NCBI GenBank assembly: GCA_015680905.1
Contig: CM027378.1
Location: 37,359,001-37,423,000, forward strand
Length of the DNA stretch: 64,000 nt
Direction: 5' to 3'
Source of the DNA: Coptis chinensis
Lineage: Eukaryota > Streptophyta > Magnoliopsida > Ranunculales > Ranunculaceae
The translations under genes were made by a program, and so were the position numbers. The notes under the pieces were generated by a model, which was given only the letters and a program-made list of their open reading frames with translations, was not told the origin of the DNA and did no database searches. Below, one piece after another: positions 32,573-43,860 of this stretch. Numbering within the stretch: position 1 is the first letter of the stretch; the number at the start of each line of letters is the position of its first letter.

Positions 32573-35510
32573 CTGCAATGACAAAAAACATAAAGTTAAC
32601 AGACCTCATTTCTTACAACTCGTGTGATGACTGATGACTCACACGAAGATATAGCTGGCAATCCAAATGCAAATGAGTTGATGTAAAGGCATATCTAGTG
32701 GGCCTTTTTCGCTATTTCCTTGTGTTTATTTTAATTAGACATGTCAGCCCAACGAATAAAGCGCAACTAGAGTATTTTAAAGTTAATGAAAGCAACGTTA
32801 ATATACCTCCTGATTCTATGGGTTTTTTATTCCTTGCATCATGTAGAGAATGTTTATTAAGAAGGATTTTTTTTATTGTTGAGTGTTTATTTGGGTCGAA
32901 ACCCTAGTTATTAAGTTGACTAATTTATTATTCCGCTGTAATTCACATCATAAGTTCTCCTAGATATCGAGATTATAGACCAATCACAAGAAATCAATCA
33001 ATACAACAACACAGTCCCAACCTTATCAAATCAAGTTGACAATTAAAATCCAAATCATCCAAAAAAAGTTATGGATTTTTATACCTACACCCCCACTTAT
33101 AACCTAAGGTTGCGCCCCCTACAAGCCCCACAGTCGAACCACCATCCAAATCAACTTGCCTTGACCCTTATGATGCATCTAGGGTTCTAATCCTTCATAT
33201 AGTAGTATTAGTGTTATTTCTAATCACGTTTAGGTGCTAGTTTTTTGTTTTTAGCATAGGTTATTTTTGGCATTATATTTAATTCCGAAAATTATAATAG
33301 CTTCTAAATTTGGATTAGAAGACTATTAGGTATGATAGTTTCTAAATTTGAATTAGAAGACTAACTTCTAAATTCATAATTTCTTTAGCTATATATTGAG
33401 TTGTACATTATTGGACATAGTTAGAGTTGCCTGAATAATAAAGTTCGAGTGTTGGACAATGATTTTCTCAATTGAATTCATGTGTGAATTTGTGTTCTTT
33501 GCCAGGAGCAAGGTTGTCATACGCTTTGGAATTCAGTTTCAAAGTCATACAGTGACCATCACGTTATCTTCATGTTCTTGGGCAAGGCAGTTGAAATGTC
33601 TTCAATACTCATTTCGTCGTAGAATTACTCTAATGACCCCTTGACCTAGCAAGACCCACAACAAAAACTTGATATCCTTTAATCTCGTCCAACCACCATT
33701 AACACCTTGATGAATGAGGACCATTACCACTTCCACCCTAAAATTGTCATACTACCCGAACTTATTCCTACTTGAATCAAAACACTAATTACACGACCCA
33801 ATCTAATTGGTTGTAGATGGAATCATGCCCTTTATCCTAAGCTTCATAGAAGTGGGACTCACTAGTCCAACTCTTTCTTTCTTCGCCAAATTAAATTCAT
33901 AAAGCAATAAAACGCTAGAGCTACGTTTTGGACGAAATTATCACCTAATTGTGAGTGTTTCAAGGTATTGTGGGGTGTGGCGAACGTAATTAATACAATT
34001 ACTAGAATACCGCAAAAAGGTGGGAGCCGAAAGAAGAAGATGAAAGCCTAAATTGAATAAAGCAACTAAACAATTTGACCTAAAACAGAAAATTAAGAAG
34101 AAAATTGATAGAACAATTATTGGGGTCAAATTTATTAAATAGATAGAAAAACCAAGTAAAGCAAGAAGTCAAAGAAATAGAAAGGAATGAGAAGATGACG
34201 AGAGCGGTAACTTGATAATGTAAAGGGGAGACGAGGCACTCGTTGAGGAAAGAGGAAAACGGAATTTGTGGTGGTGTTTGGAGAGGGTTTTAGCTTCCCT
34301 AAGCCAAGACCTCACTTTGTTTGGGATAAGAAAAACCGGTAGCAAGAAGAGAATCATGAAACAAAAAACATAATGTACAAACTTGGGGTTGCCCCCTATT
34401 GTCATGTGTTATTGAAGATACCCCAAATGGCCATACACAAATTAACTCTCTCCATTAACTTCTCCCAAACTCAAGAAACATGAGCACACATTGTTATTTG
34501 ATGTTACACATATTTATTACTTGTAACTTCTTGAACTCTTGTGCCCCCACCCTCCTAAGTGTTATCTTTGATTATTTCAAACAAAATTGTTGTTTAATTA
34601 GTGGTTGTTATTTCATGTAAACGGGGTAGTTTGGTCACTACGTATAAATAGGGGTATAAATAGGGTAGTGGTCGTCATTTACCAAGGAGTGTTGTGGGTC
34701 GTTGGATGAGATTAATGAGATATTGACACGTGTCGGATGGTTATTAAATCAAATTTTATAACTTAAAACACAAGATCACCACATAAATCGTTGTGAACAA
34801 ATATAACTTATAAACATCATTGATTGATGACTCAAAGAAATACGTATCAAGATACTTGATTTTTTTACGATTCTTTAAGTTAAAGGACAATCTACAAAAG
34901 TTAGTTCGTAACCACTTTCCTCCCTAGTATATTTATAATGTATGCACATTGTGATCCACTTCAATGTCAATCATATATTACACCAATAAATAGGCATAGA
35001 GCCCCACTCCAGCCACTAGGAAATCATCACCCTATCTCATAGCAGTCCTATATATGACTTTCATAAAAGTGAAGCAACCAACTTCGCCCTAATTGTCAAC
35101 CATCTTAAGGTAACTAGAAGTAATAATATCACCCACATGCAACTCTCACATGCAAGATTGTTGGTATTAAATATTACCATAAGAACTTTATTCATCTCAT
35201 GAATAATAACAAAAAAAACACTCAATAGCAACACAAGTATAAATTAATGTATCGTATATATGCAATAATGTATTTGGTTATGTTTGGACCAAAATACCCA
35301 ACAATGTCATGTATCTTCTCTACTTTGAAATCAGGTCTTGCAAAATGAAGAGGTCATTTGGGTAAAGTTAAAACGAAAAGGATATATAAGAAATTTCAAC
35401 TCCTTAACCACGAAGATATTGGTCAAGGGAGAGGAATGCAAGAAGATTCAATAACTGTTCGAAGCCTGCCAAGGTTGTGTTGGGAAGATTGATCAGAGAT
35501 ATGAAAGGCT
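32573..35510. other. First part of the about 14-kb intron, no gene seen
   Basis: This is upstream of exon 32572-32496 on the minus strand. I searched by eye for the missing acetyl-CoA synthetase exon (the segment after VIVFEG, normally carrying a YTAPT motif) and did not find it. The sequence is AT-rich, with short repeats such as TTCTAAATTTGAATTAGAAG near 33302-33370 and GTATAAATAGGGGTATAAATAGGG near 34645. No family was assigned. Confidence 0.45.
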
Positions 35511-36190
35511 ATGTCCAAGTCCAAATCAACTCTATGCCGACATGAGTGTAGAAGTCTATGTCAGAAACTAGGCATACAAGTTGCTTTCGTCGAAACTGAG
35601 GAGAAGTCGAATTGTTGGGAGCCGCCTGAAGCTTCAAGGGTTAAACTGAATGAAGATGGGGCTTTAAATCATCAAGGGGCTGGCCATGGAGGTTTAATAA
35701 GAGATAGAAATGGAGTTGTGCTTGAGGCTTTCTCTGGGTCAGGAGGAAGACAGTCGGTTGTGGTTCAGGAGCCTAGAGCTATTGAAATTGGGTATGTAGA
35801 TGTGGGGATTTGAATTACTTGGAGATTGAGGTTGAACCTGACTCAATGTGGGATATCCAGATGATAAAGAAAGTTGCGGCCGTTCCATTGTACTGTTTAG
35901 ATACTGTAACTCATATAGGGAAGATTGTAGCACGTTTAAGATTTTGTTCTTTTACACATGTATTCAGGGAAAGTAACAAACCAGCTGATTACCTTGCTGA
36001 TTTGTGTTTGTGTCTTTGTAATCAGCTAGTGTATGCAGGACCTCCAATAGATAGAGAGCTTGTGAAACTCATTGAGGAGGATGCAGTAGGTACACATTAC
36101 GCAAGTTTGAGTACGAACTACTTGAACCGTGGGAGAATGATGCAATCTAGGGCTAAGAAACCTAATTATTATATTTGTAAGAACTTTTAG
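35511..36190 (+). pseudogene. LINE-type RNase H-like domain fragment
   Basis: Two overlapping frames joined by a shift near 35810 encode VKLNEDGALNHQGAGHGGLI, then RDRNGVVLEAFSGSGG and, in the next frame, LEIEVEPDSMWDIQMIKK, THVFRESNKPADYLADL. This is the plant RNase H-like domain (RVT_3) found at the C-terminus of non-LTR retroelements and in derived host genes. The frameshift argues for a dead fragment. Confidence 0.7.
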
Positions 36191-36879
36191 AGTTAAGTTT
36201 AATTTAAATTTTTGACATATTTAGTCCAGGTTTAGTTTCAGGTTACTGTGTTGAGATATACAGTAGATAGTCCTCAGTTGGGCATTAAAAGCCTTGCAAC
36301 TGAGTATAAAGTGTCCAATGGTAGCTCCACTCATAGCCAATCAGTTTTGAGTTCATTGAGTTGAGTCTCTAAAATTGAGAATCGGAGCAAGCTAGTTCAT
36401 TGAGTTGGGCATTTCAATATTTCATAGCCAATTCAGTATTTCAGTTTTGGTACCAAAATCTAATATTTTTGGTACCAAACTCAAAACCAATTTGTTGTGA
36501 GTGGAGCGACCTAGATCATATACACTAAGATTTGAATTTTTTTTTCTGATAAGTCTAAGATTTGGCTTTAAATGCCCAATGTAGGACTGTATGTGGCAAC
36601 AAATTTTTGCTGTGAATTGTATGTTTCTAATTAAGAATTTCTATAAGTTTAATTTTTTATTTTCCATGTTGTCAAAGATTATAAATAAACTTTAAGCCTT
36701 TGCCAAGTAGGCGATTGATCAATAAAGTAGTGTGTTTGTGTGAGGGTAACTTTCTCTTGTATGTGTGTGAATTGATATTTGGCAGGTGATAGATGGATTC
36801 TTAAATTTTCTACCGAACCAAAAAGTAAATGAAGAAAGAGATACATGGAAGTGACTGGGAAAGGTACAAACATTCACTC

Positions 36880-37120
36880 CAAAGACTAGGTATGAACTGA
36901 TCGAAGAGAGGAGGATTCAAGAGCTACAATTAGGTGGTCTGAACTTCCCGGTAAAAAAAGTATGGAACAAAAGATTCCCTAGAAAGGTTTCATTCTTTGT
37001 TTGGGCTTTATGTTGGGGTAGGACTTTGACTTTGGATAATCTAAGAAAGAGGGGTAAGATCCTTGTTAATAGGTGTGTGATGTGCATCAAGGAGGAGAAA
37101 ACAATTCAACATCTATCTGT
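36880..37120 (+). pseudogene. LINE-type zinc-binding (zf-RVT) domain fragment
   Basis: Without a start codon, a plus-strand frame encodes RYELIEERRIQELQLGGL, then VWNKRFPRKVSFFVWALCWG, then a segment with NRCVMCIKEEKTIQHL. The C-x2-C...H pattern and FPRKVSFFVW motif match the zf-RVT domain of plant LINE polyproteins. It lies downstream of the RNase H fragment, the reverse of the normal order, so the two are probably separate insertions. Confidence 0.7.
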
Positions 37121-38859
37121 CCGTCAACTATCATCTATCTGTCCAACACTACTAAATTTGGATCTATCTGTCCATCAACTATCTATCTAATAAAATAGGG
37201 TTTTTTTAAGCACTAAAAGACAATTATAATAAAGGATGGTCTGGATCATTTTGAGCCAGATCTAACGGTAGAGATGCGGGTTTCATTTTAATTTCTGAAA
37301 AGGGACAAAACAGCTCCCGCTTGGTTTTTACGGGCTTCTGCTTCTCTTACACCAAGTCTCTTACACCAAGTCGTGGGTTCAAGCTTATTAAAGTTTCGCT
37401 CATTTAAACTGCTCAGACAAAGGTTATCAAAAAAAAAAAAACCAAAGTAAGCCAAAGGTTATCCAAAAAAAAAAACGAAAGTAAGCCAAAGATTATCCAA
37501 AAAAAAGACGAAAGTAAGCCAACACCACAAATCCTCACCCTCAAAGTTTTCGCTACTCTACTCATATATGGGAATACATTGTTTTCCATATATGCAGATG
37601 GAAAAAGGATCGATACATTGTTTTCCATGCATTGTTTTCAAAACTTTGCCTTGAAAAAAGGTTAACATATTGAGGATCAAAAGAATTTAGAGGTACGATT
37701 ACAATCTCTATTTGAGTATCTATCTATTGAATATCATTTTTAATGGTTTTGGATCTGATTTGATATTGGAAATTTGGATTGGATTGTAATTTAGCTTGGT
37801 TTTTGTTGTTTAATGTTTGATTGGTTGGGTTAAAATGAGCTGGTTGCTATTTCGTTGTTAGATTTGGGTGTTTTGATGTGATTTATTTGAAAATGGTTGA
37901 AATTTTACATCTTTAGGTGTTTTGTTTGAATTATTGTTGTATTATTTGGTTGTTTTGTTTGGATCTTTGCATTGGTATTAAGAAGAATGTTCTACCGTAT
38001 CTGAGATATGTTAACTTGAGATTGTTTTTCTTAGTGTTAGTTGATACATTGTACTGCTTGCATATTGTGATTTGTTAAGTGATTGTTTTGATTCGTGGTG
38101 CGCTGATTTTAATTGTAAGAATGACTTCTGCTTGGTTTTTCATGCCTTTGTTTCCATCAGGTCGCGGGTTCGACCCCAAGAAACTTTAGTTTTAGGTGTT
38201 TTGATAAAAAATCAGGTCACTCTCGCCTACCGCAACTTCACTCCTCTCAGAGTTCAATACCCATCTTCTTGCTTGAGGTATCTACTCACAGTTCAATTTC
38301 ATAAATTTCTAAATTCGTTTGATTCTAATTGATAGGGTATTCTAATTGATTCTTCGTATAGATTTGTAGTGTATTCTAATTGATTCTCCGTATTCACGTT
38401 GCTAAATTCTATTTCATCTTTTTCTCCATTCCGGTTTAAATATGATGCATGATTTTAAATTTGATAAGATTCTTCAATTCCGTAAGTTTGCTATTTATTT
38501 CGAGTTTTTATGTCTTCCTTAACTTCTTCATACCATTCTATTTATGTCGAATTTAATCTTTCGAATAATTTGCATTTAATTATATAACTGTATCTCGATG
38601 CTTTTTAATTAGGTATCCAACAATTTACTATTTTAAGTCTTCGCCGTGCTCTTTGATTAGAGCTCCGTTTTGATTATTTAACTTTGCATGTTTCCAAATT
38701 TTTGCAAATTGATGCTTCCTAAGCAATCATGGTTAAAGAGCGCATGGAAGAGAGAGGAAGGGAATCGTTAGCTCACCCAGTCAATTCCATAGCACGTCAT
38801 CCTATTGAACCTCCCAATCTGGTATATGTGCCTCCACATTGAAAAAATGTTGTCTCCTA

Positions 38860-39245
38860 ATCTGGTATATATGCCTCCTAATCGAAGATCAACTGTGATT
38901 CCCAATATTTTATTTGTTGTGCCTCCTAATCGAAGATCTAATGCGGCTCTGAATAGGTTATCTGTTGTTGTACCTCCTAATCGAAGATCTAATGTGGGTC
39001 TTAATAGGTTATCTGTTGTGCCTTCTAATCGAAAATCTCCCGCGGCTCTTAATAGGTTATCTGTCGTGCCTCCTAATCGAAACTCTCCTGCGGCTCTTAA
39101 TAGGTTATCTGTTGTGCCTCATAATCGACGATCTCCCGCGGCTCCTAATGTGTTATCTGCTATTTCTCATAATCGAAGATCTACTGCGCCTCCCAATCTC
39201 TTATCTATTGTGCCTCTCCAGTCAAAGTTCTATTGCACCTCCTAA
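38860..39245 (+). repeat. 48-bp minisatellite in the Helitron N-terminal coding region
   Basis: About seven imperfect copies of a 48-bp unit encode a 16-residue repeat with consensus near VPPNRRSNAALNRLSV. Some units have an extra GTT codon. The unit core is CCTCCTAATCGAAGATCT. The repeats keep the reading frame across more than 350 bp, which suggests expansion while coding or chance preservation by a multiple-of-three unit. Confidence 0.85.
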
Positions 39246-39546
39246 TCAGAGATCTATTGCACAACGTTTTCGAAGAGAAAAAGATATCGATCAAAGAACT
39301 ATAGCATAACAAAATCAGAGACGGAGGGAAAAAGACATTATGTGTAATTACATATCAGATTCCTTTAAAAAGACGAGGTCAACGTACGAAGTTGGGTCCT
39401 CTTCATCTATCACGGAAGATGTCATAATGCAAAGTTGTGAGGATAACACTATGTAAGTCAAGTGCTTAAATTCTCACTCTTTTGTTAAGTTTCAACATAC
39501 CGTAAAGCTTGATATATCATAGGTCTATTTTTGCAGTGATCATGAT

Positions 39547-41820
39547 ATGACTGGATTTGATGAAAGTGAAGAAGAAATTCTTAATCCTCGTAGAGGCCAT
39601 GTGCTTCCTATTCCAAATCGCCGCCACTTTCTGGGAAAGATTGATGTTCTCTGTCAATTTTGTTCGGCCCTTCATTGGAAAGATGAACAGTTATCAAAAT
39701 CAAGGCGCAACCGACTTTTATTTGGAACTTGTTGTTTACAAGGAAAAGTTAAGCTACCGCTTCTTTCTCCACTGCCTCCGGCACTTCAATCTTTATTCAA
39801 AGGATCTAATAAACGTGCAAGATTATTCCGTGAGCAGATTCGGCAATACAATGTGTGTAATACCTTTACCAGTCTTGGTTGTAAATTTAACGATCGTGTG
39901 TTATATGGACGTGGTCCTACCTCATTCACTGTTCATGGGGAGTTGCGGTACCAAATCGGTTCATTGTTGCCTGATCCGGGGATGGAACTTAAGTTTTCAC
40001 AACTTTATATTTATGATCTCCAAGCTGCTTTAGATCACCGCCACAATCGCAACCCGAATTTGTCAAGGGAAGTGTTGAAAACTGTACAAGAAACTCTTCT
40101 GCAGACCCACAAGTTTTGTGATATCTATAAGCAAGCATTTGAGGTTTTAAGCGAAAATGCTTTTTTGAGAATAACAATGTTCAGGTCCATCTACACTATG
40201 ATCCGCGTTCGGATAGACGAAGGTACAATCTTCCAACAACTGATGAGATCGCAGTGATATTGCCTGGAGATGGGAGTAAGGTTGATGCTATGCGTGATAT
40301 TGTAATTCACTCGAGATGAGGGCATGAGTTGGAATGGATAAGCAAATGTCATCCCGCTTATTTGCCTTCGCATTATGTTCTTCTGTCTCCTTATGGGGAT
40401 TTGGGTTGGTCACCTGATTTGAAGTTGTGGGATGTCAAGAGAAATGCTCCAAGCAATGTAAGACTCACCCAATTATTGTATTACGCCTACCGTTTGTTTG
40501 AACGACCCACAGAGTACTCATCTATCTTGCTGGGGTGTAAATTGTTGCATGAATTTTTGGTTGATGCTTGGGCTGCATATGAATAGAACCGGCTGCGATA
40601 CATTAGACTAAATCAAGACACCATCCGTTCGGATGTGTACAAGTGCTTGACAGATGTTGCACTTGAGGGATTAAGTCCTGATTAAATTGTCCAACGGTTC
40701 ATTTTGCCTTCCTCGCATGTTGGAAGTCCAAAGCACATGTACGAGATTTTTCAGGATTCAATGGCTATCACCCGGCACTATAAGCACCCAGATATTTTTC
40801 TTACGGTGACTGCAAACCCTAATTGGCAGAAAATTAAAGATGCGCTCAAAGAACACCAAACTTCGACACTTTGGCCTGAAATAGTTGCACGGGTATTCGA
40901 GCTGAAACGAAAAGCAATTATGAAAGAAATTTTGATGAATGATATCTTCGGTCGGGTGGTTGCATGTCTATACCATTGAATTTCAAAAGCGCGGTCTTCC
41001 ACACATGCATTGCCTTTTATTTCTTGCGCATGATGACAAGATCCGAAACAGTGACCAAGTTGATAAATTTGTATGTCTTTGAATTCCCGGACCCGACACC
41101 CACCCTGCATTGTTTGAAACAGTGAAGAAGTGCATGGTTCATGGGCCCTGTGGTGATCGAGGTCCGAGTGCTTCATGTATGGAAAATGGTCGATGCACCA
41201 AAAGCTATCCAAAAGAGTATGTGGAGGAAACAATTATGGATAAAAAAGGGTACTCCATTTACCGAAGGCGCGACACTGGCAAGAAATATTTTGTGAAGAG
41301 GAAGAATAAAATGGTTAAAGTTGATTATGGAGATGTTGTTCCCTACAATGCATATCTGTCTGAAATGTTTGATTGTCATATCAATGTTGAAGTTTGTGCA
41401 TCGTGTCAAGCTGTTAAATATATTAACAAATACATCTACAAAGGCTATGATAAAGCAACAGTGGTGGCCGCAGGAACAAATGATGAGATTCAACAATATA
41501 TCGATGCAAGGTACATTGGACCAACAGAAGCTGCATGGCATCTATTTCAGAATCCAATGCATAAAAAGAGTTTCCAAGTGTCCAACGATTGGCGCTTCAT
41601 TTGGAAGATATGCATAGGGTTGTTTTCAATAGCAAAGAGCCCATGGATGCAATTCTTGCCCGAGCCAGAGACCAAACTTCAACACTGACAGCTTTCTTTA
41701 AGCGTTGTGCTGAAAATCCAGATGCACGCGCATATACCTATCAAGAGTTTCCACGACACTATGTTTTCCACAAAGACTCCCAAGAGTGGACTCCTAGGAC
41801 TCAGGGACCTTCCATTAATT
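39547..41820 (+). pseudogene. Helitron Rep (HUH endonuclease) region, frameshifted
   Basis: Consecutive frames show the N-terminal CQFCSALHWKDEQLS and LLPDPGMELKFSQLYIYD, then KCHPAYLPSHYVLLSPYGDL, then FQDSMAITRHYKHPDIFLTV. Near 40985-41030 comes the HUH motif (GLPHMHCLLFL). At 41402-41450 YINKYIYKG carries the two Tyr residues spaced as in two-tyrosine Reps. The enzyme nicks and joins single strands for rolling-circle transposition. The gene is split into at least five frames (breaks near 40257, 40586, 40979 and 41688). Confidence 0.85.
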
Positions 41821-43858
41821 GGTAGGATGTATTTGGCAAGCCCCAATGCCGGGGAGCGGTTTTATCTACGCTTGTTACTTATTGTTGTAAAAGGGCCTAC
41901 CTCTTTTGCATATCTTTATAAAGTCGGTGATACCGTGTACAACACATACAAAGAAGCATGTATTGCCCGTGGGCTGTTGGAAGCTGATGATGAGTGGATA
42001 CAATGCCTAGAAGAGGCGGCGATAATGAAAACTGGATATCAACTGCGGAAGTTGTTTTGTGTAATTCTTTTAGAGTGTCATCCGTTACGACCAGATCTAC
42101 TTTGGAGCAAATTTGCATCGAGTATATGTGATGATCTTGGACACTGGCTTCAAACAAAAGCACGGCATCCCAGATCCAACTGATGAGCAAATAACAGATT
42201 ACGGCTTATATCTGGTGGAACAAGTCCTTTTAGAATCTGGAAAGATATTGGAAAATTTCCCGCCCATGCCAAAGCCAAAAGAGGATTGGAGCAAAATTGT
42301 TGGCAATAGGCTCATTTGGGAGCAATGCCAACTTCAACATGAAGGCATAGGAGAAGAGGAGTTGCGGTTGATGTGAGTCGTCTTAATTAACGAACAACTT
42401 CATGCTTACTAACGTGGGCCGTGGATCGATTCAAGATTTGGTGACAAAGGGCAAACTTTTCTTTTGAATGGAGCAACCGGTGCAGGGAAAACTTTTTGTA
42501 TAATACAATTGCAAAAACGCGCGCTTTTATTGTCATCATGGTGGCATTATCAGGAATTGTATCTCTGTTATTGTCTGATGGACGCACTGCTCATTCTACA
42601 TTTAAAATTCCAATTGATGTGATGAATACCACTTTTTGCGGCTTCACTAAACATTATGACCTTGTTGACTTATTTAAATAAACAAAACTAATTGTTTGGG
42701 ACGAGGTGCCCATGCAACATAGATACTGTGTTGAGGCTGTGGATAGAACACTTCAAGATATTTGTGGAAACAAAAAGATATTTGGTGGTATCACTACAGT
42801 TCTTGGTGGTGATTTTCGACAAAACCGCTTTTGTTATACCGTTAGGCGGAGAGAGCAATTTGTTGGTGCATCACTACGGCGCTCTTTTCTTTGGAGTTAT
42901 TTAGAAGTTTTGCACTTGGTACAGAACATGCGGCTTGAAATGGCAGAGTCCGAGAATGCCGAATTCGCCGATTTTTTGTTAGGGGTGTCTACTAATGCCT
43001 TCTAATTAGAATGTTTTTTTCTCCATTAGTTCCATATATAAATGAACTATTTTAGAAACTAATGAATTCATTTTTTGTTTTGATTCATTTAGATTGGTTC
43101 GAATCCCAAAAAATGCGTACAATTGCCGAATGGAATACGTAAGTGTACCAATATCCAAGAACTCATCTTCTCTGTCTATCCCCAATTGGATGTTATGGAC
43201 ACACCGTCTCCAAATTTCTTAACCGATCGTACTATTCTTGTCGCCCGTAATGATGATGTGAGTGCAATTAATGAGATTGCAATTGAATTTGTTTCTGGTG
43301 AAATGCTTGAGTATTTGGTCGCCGAGATAAAATCATCGAAGATGATATTGATAATCCAAGTAGGGCTCACTATCCCACCGAAGTTTCGAATTCCCTCGAC
43401 CCTTCTAGCTTACCACCTTTCAATCTCAAGTTAAAACACGGATGCCCTATAATGTTGCTTTCGGGAACATAGCACCTAAAGATGCCCTTTTGCAATGGGA
43501 CCGACTTATGGTGCTTCAATGTGCAAGTAGAGTCCTTCAAGCCAAAATTTTGACCGAGAGAAAGTTGGAAATCCGGTACTCATCCCAAGAATATCCGGCT
43601 CCCTCAAATTGAGTTGCCTTTCAAACTATCAAGGCGACAATTCCTGTTCGACTAGCTTATGCCATGACAATTAATAAGTCGCAAGGCCGGTCGATGAAAT
43701 ATGTTGGCATTGATTTGAGGACACCGGTTTTCAGTCATGGGTAACTTTATGTGGCCATGTCCAGATGTACTTCTTCAAAAAGAATATCCGTTTTTCTTCC
43801 ACCTAATGCAAGAAATTGTACTACAAATGTCGTATACCCAGAAGTTTTTCTCTAAAGA
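41821..43858 (+). pseudogene. Helitron PIF1-type helicase region, frameshifted
   Basis: After the Rep come RMYLASPNAGERFYLRLLL, the Walker A stretch FLLNGATGAGKTF (about 42458-42497), Walker B as [13 protein letters not shown] (42690-42725), GGDFRQ, and the C-terminal [16 protein letters not shown] and LYVAMSRC (43660-43770). These are ordered helicase motifs of the SF1B PIF1 family. Several stops and shifts occur, e.g. near 42375, 42681 and 43004. Confidence 0.85.
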
Positions 43859-43860
43859 CA

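Larger units (their letters stand above)
37182..43860 (+). mobile_element. Helitron with decayed Rep/helicase gene
   Basis: The coding region (about 38.8-43.86 kb) has the Helitron order: N-terminal region, Helitron-like N domain, HUH Rep and PIF1-type helicase. A plausible 5' end is TCTATCTAATAAAATAGGG at 37182, preceded by A, as in many plant Helitrons. I could not find the 3' hairpin plus CTRR end, so the right border is given as the end of the helicase. The element lies antisense inside the large acetyl-CoA synthetase pseudogene intron. Many frameshifts rule out activity. Confidence 0.8.

Noticed and set aside
38130-38190. tRNA-like B box (GGTCGCGGGTTCGACCCC) suggesting a tRNA or SINE
   Set aside because: No A box at the right distance, no cloverleaf and no target duplication. 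It lies in Helitron sequence; a degenerate SINE is possible but not supportable.
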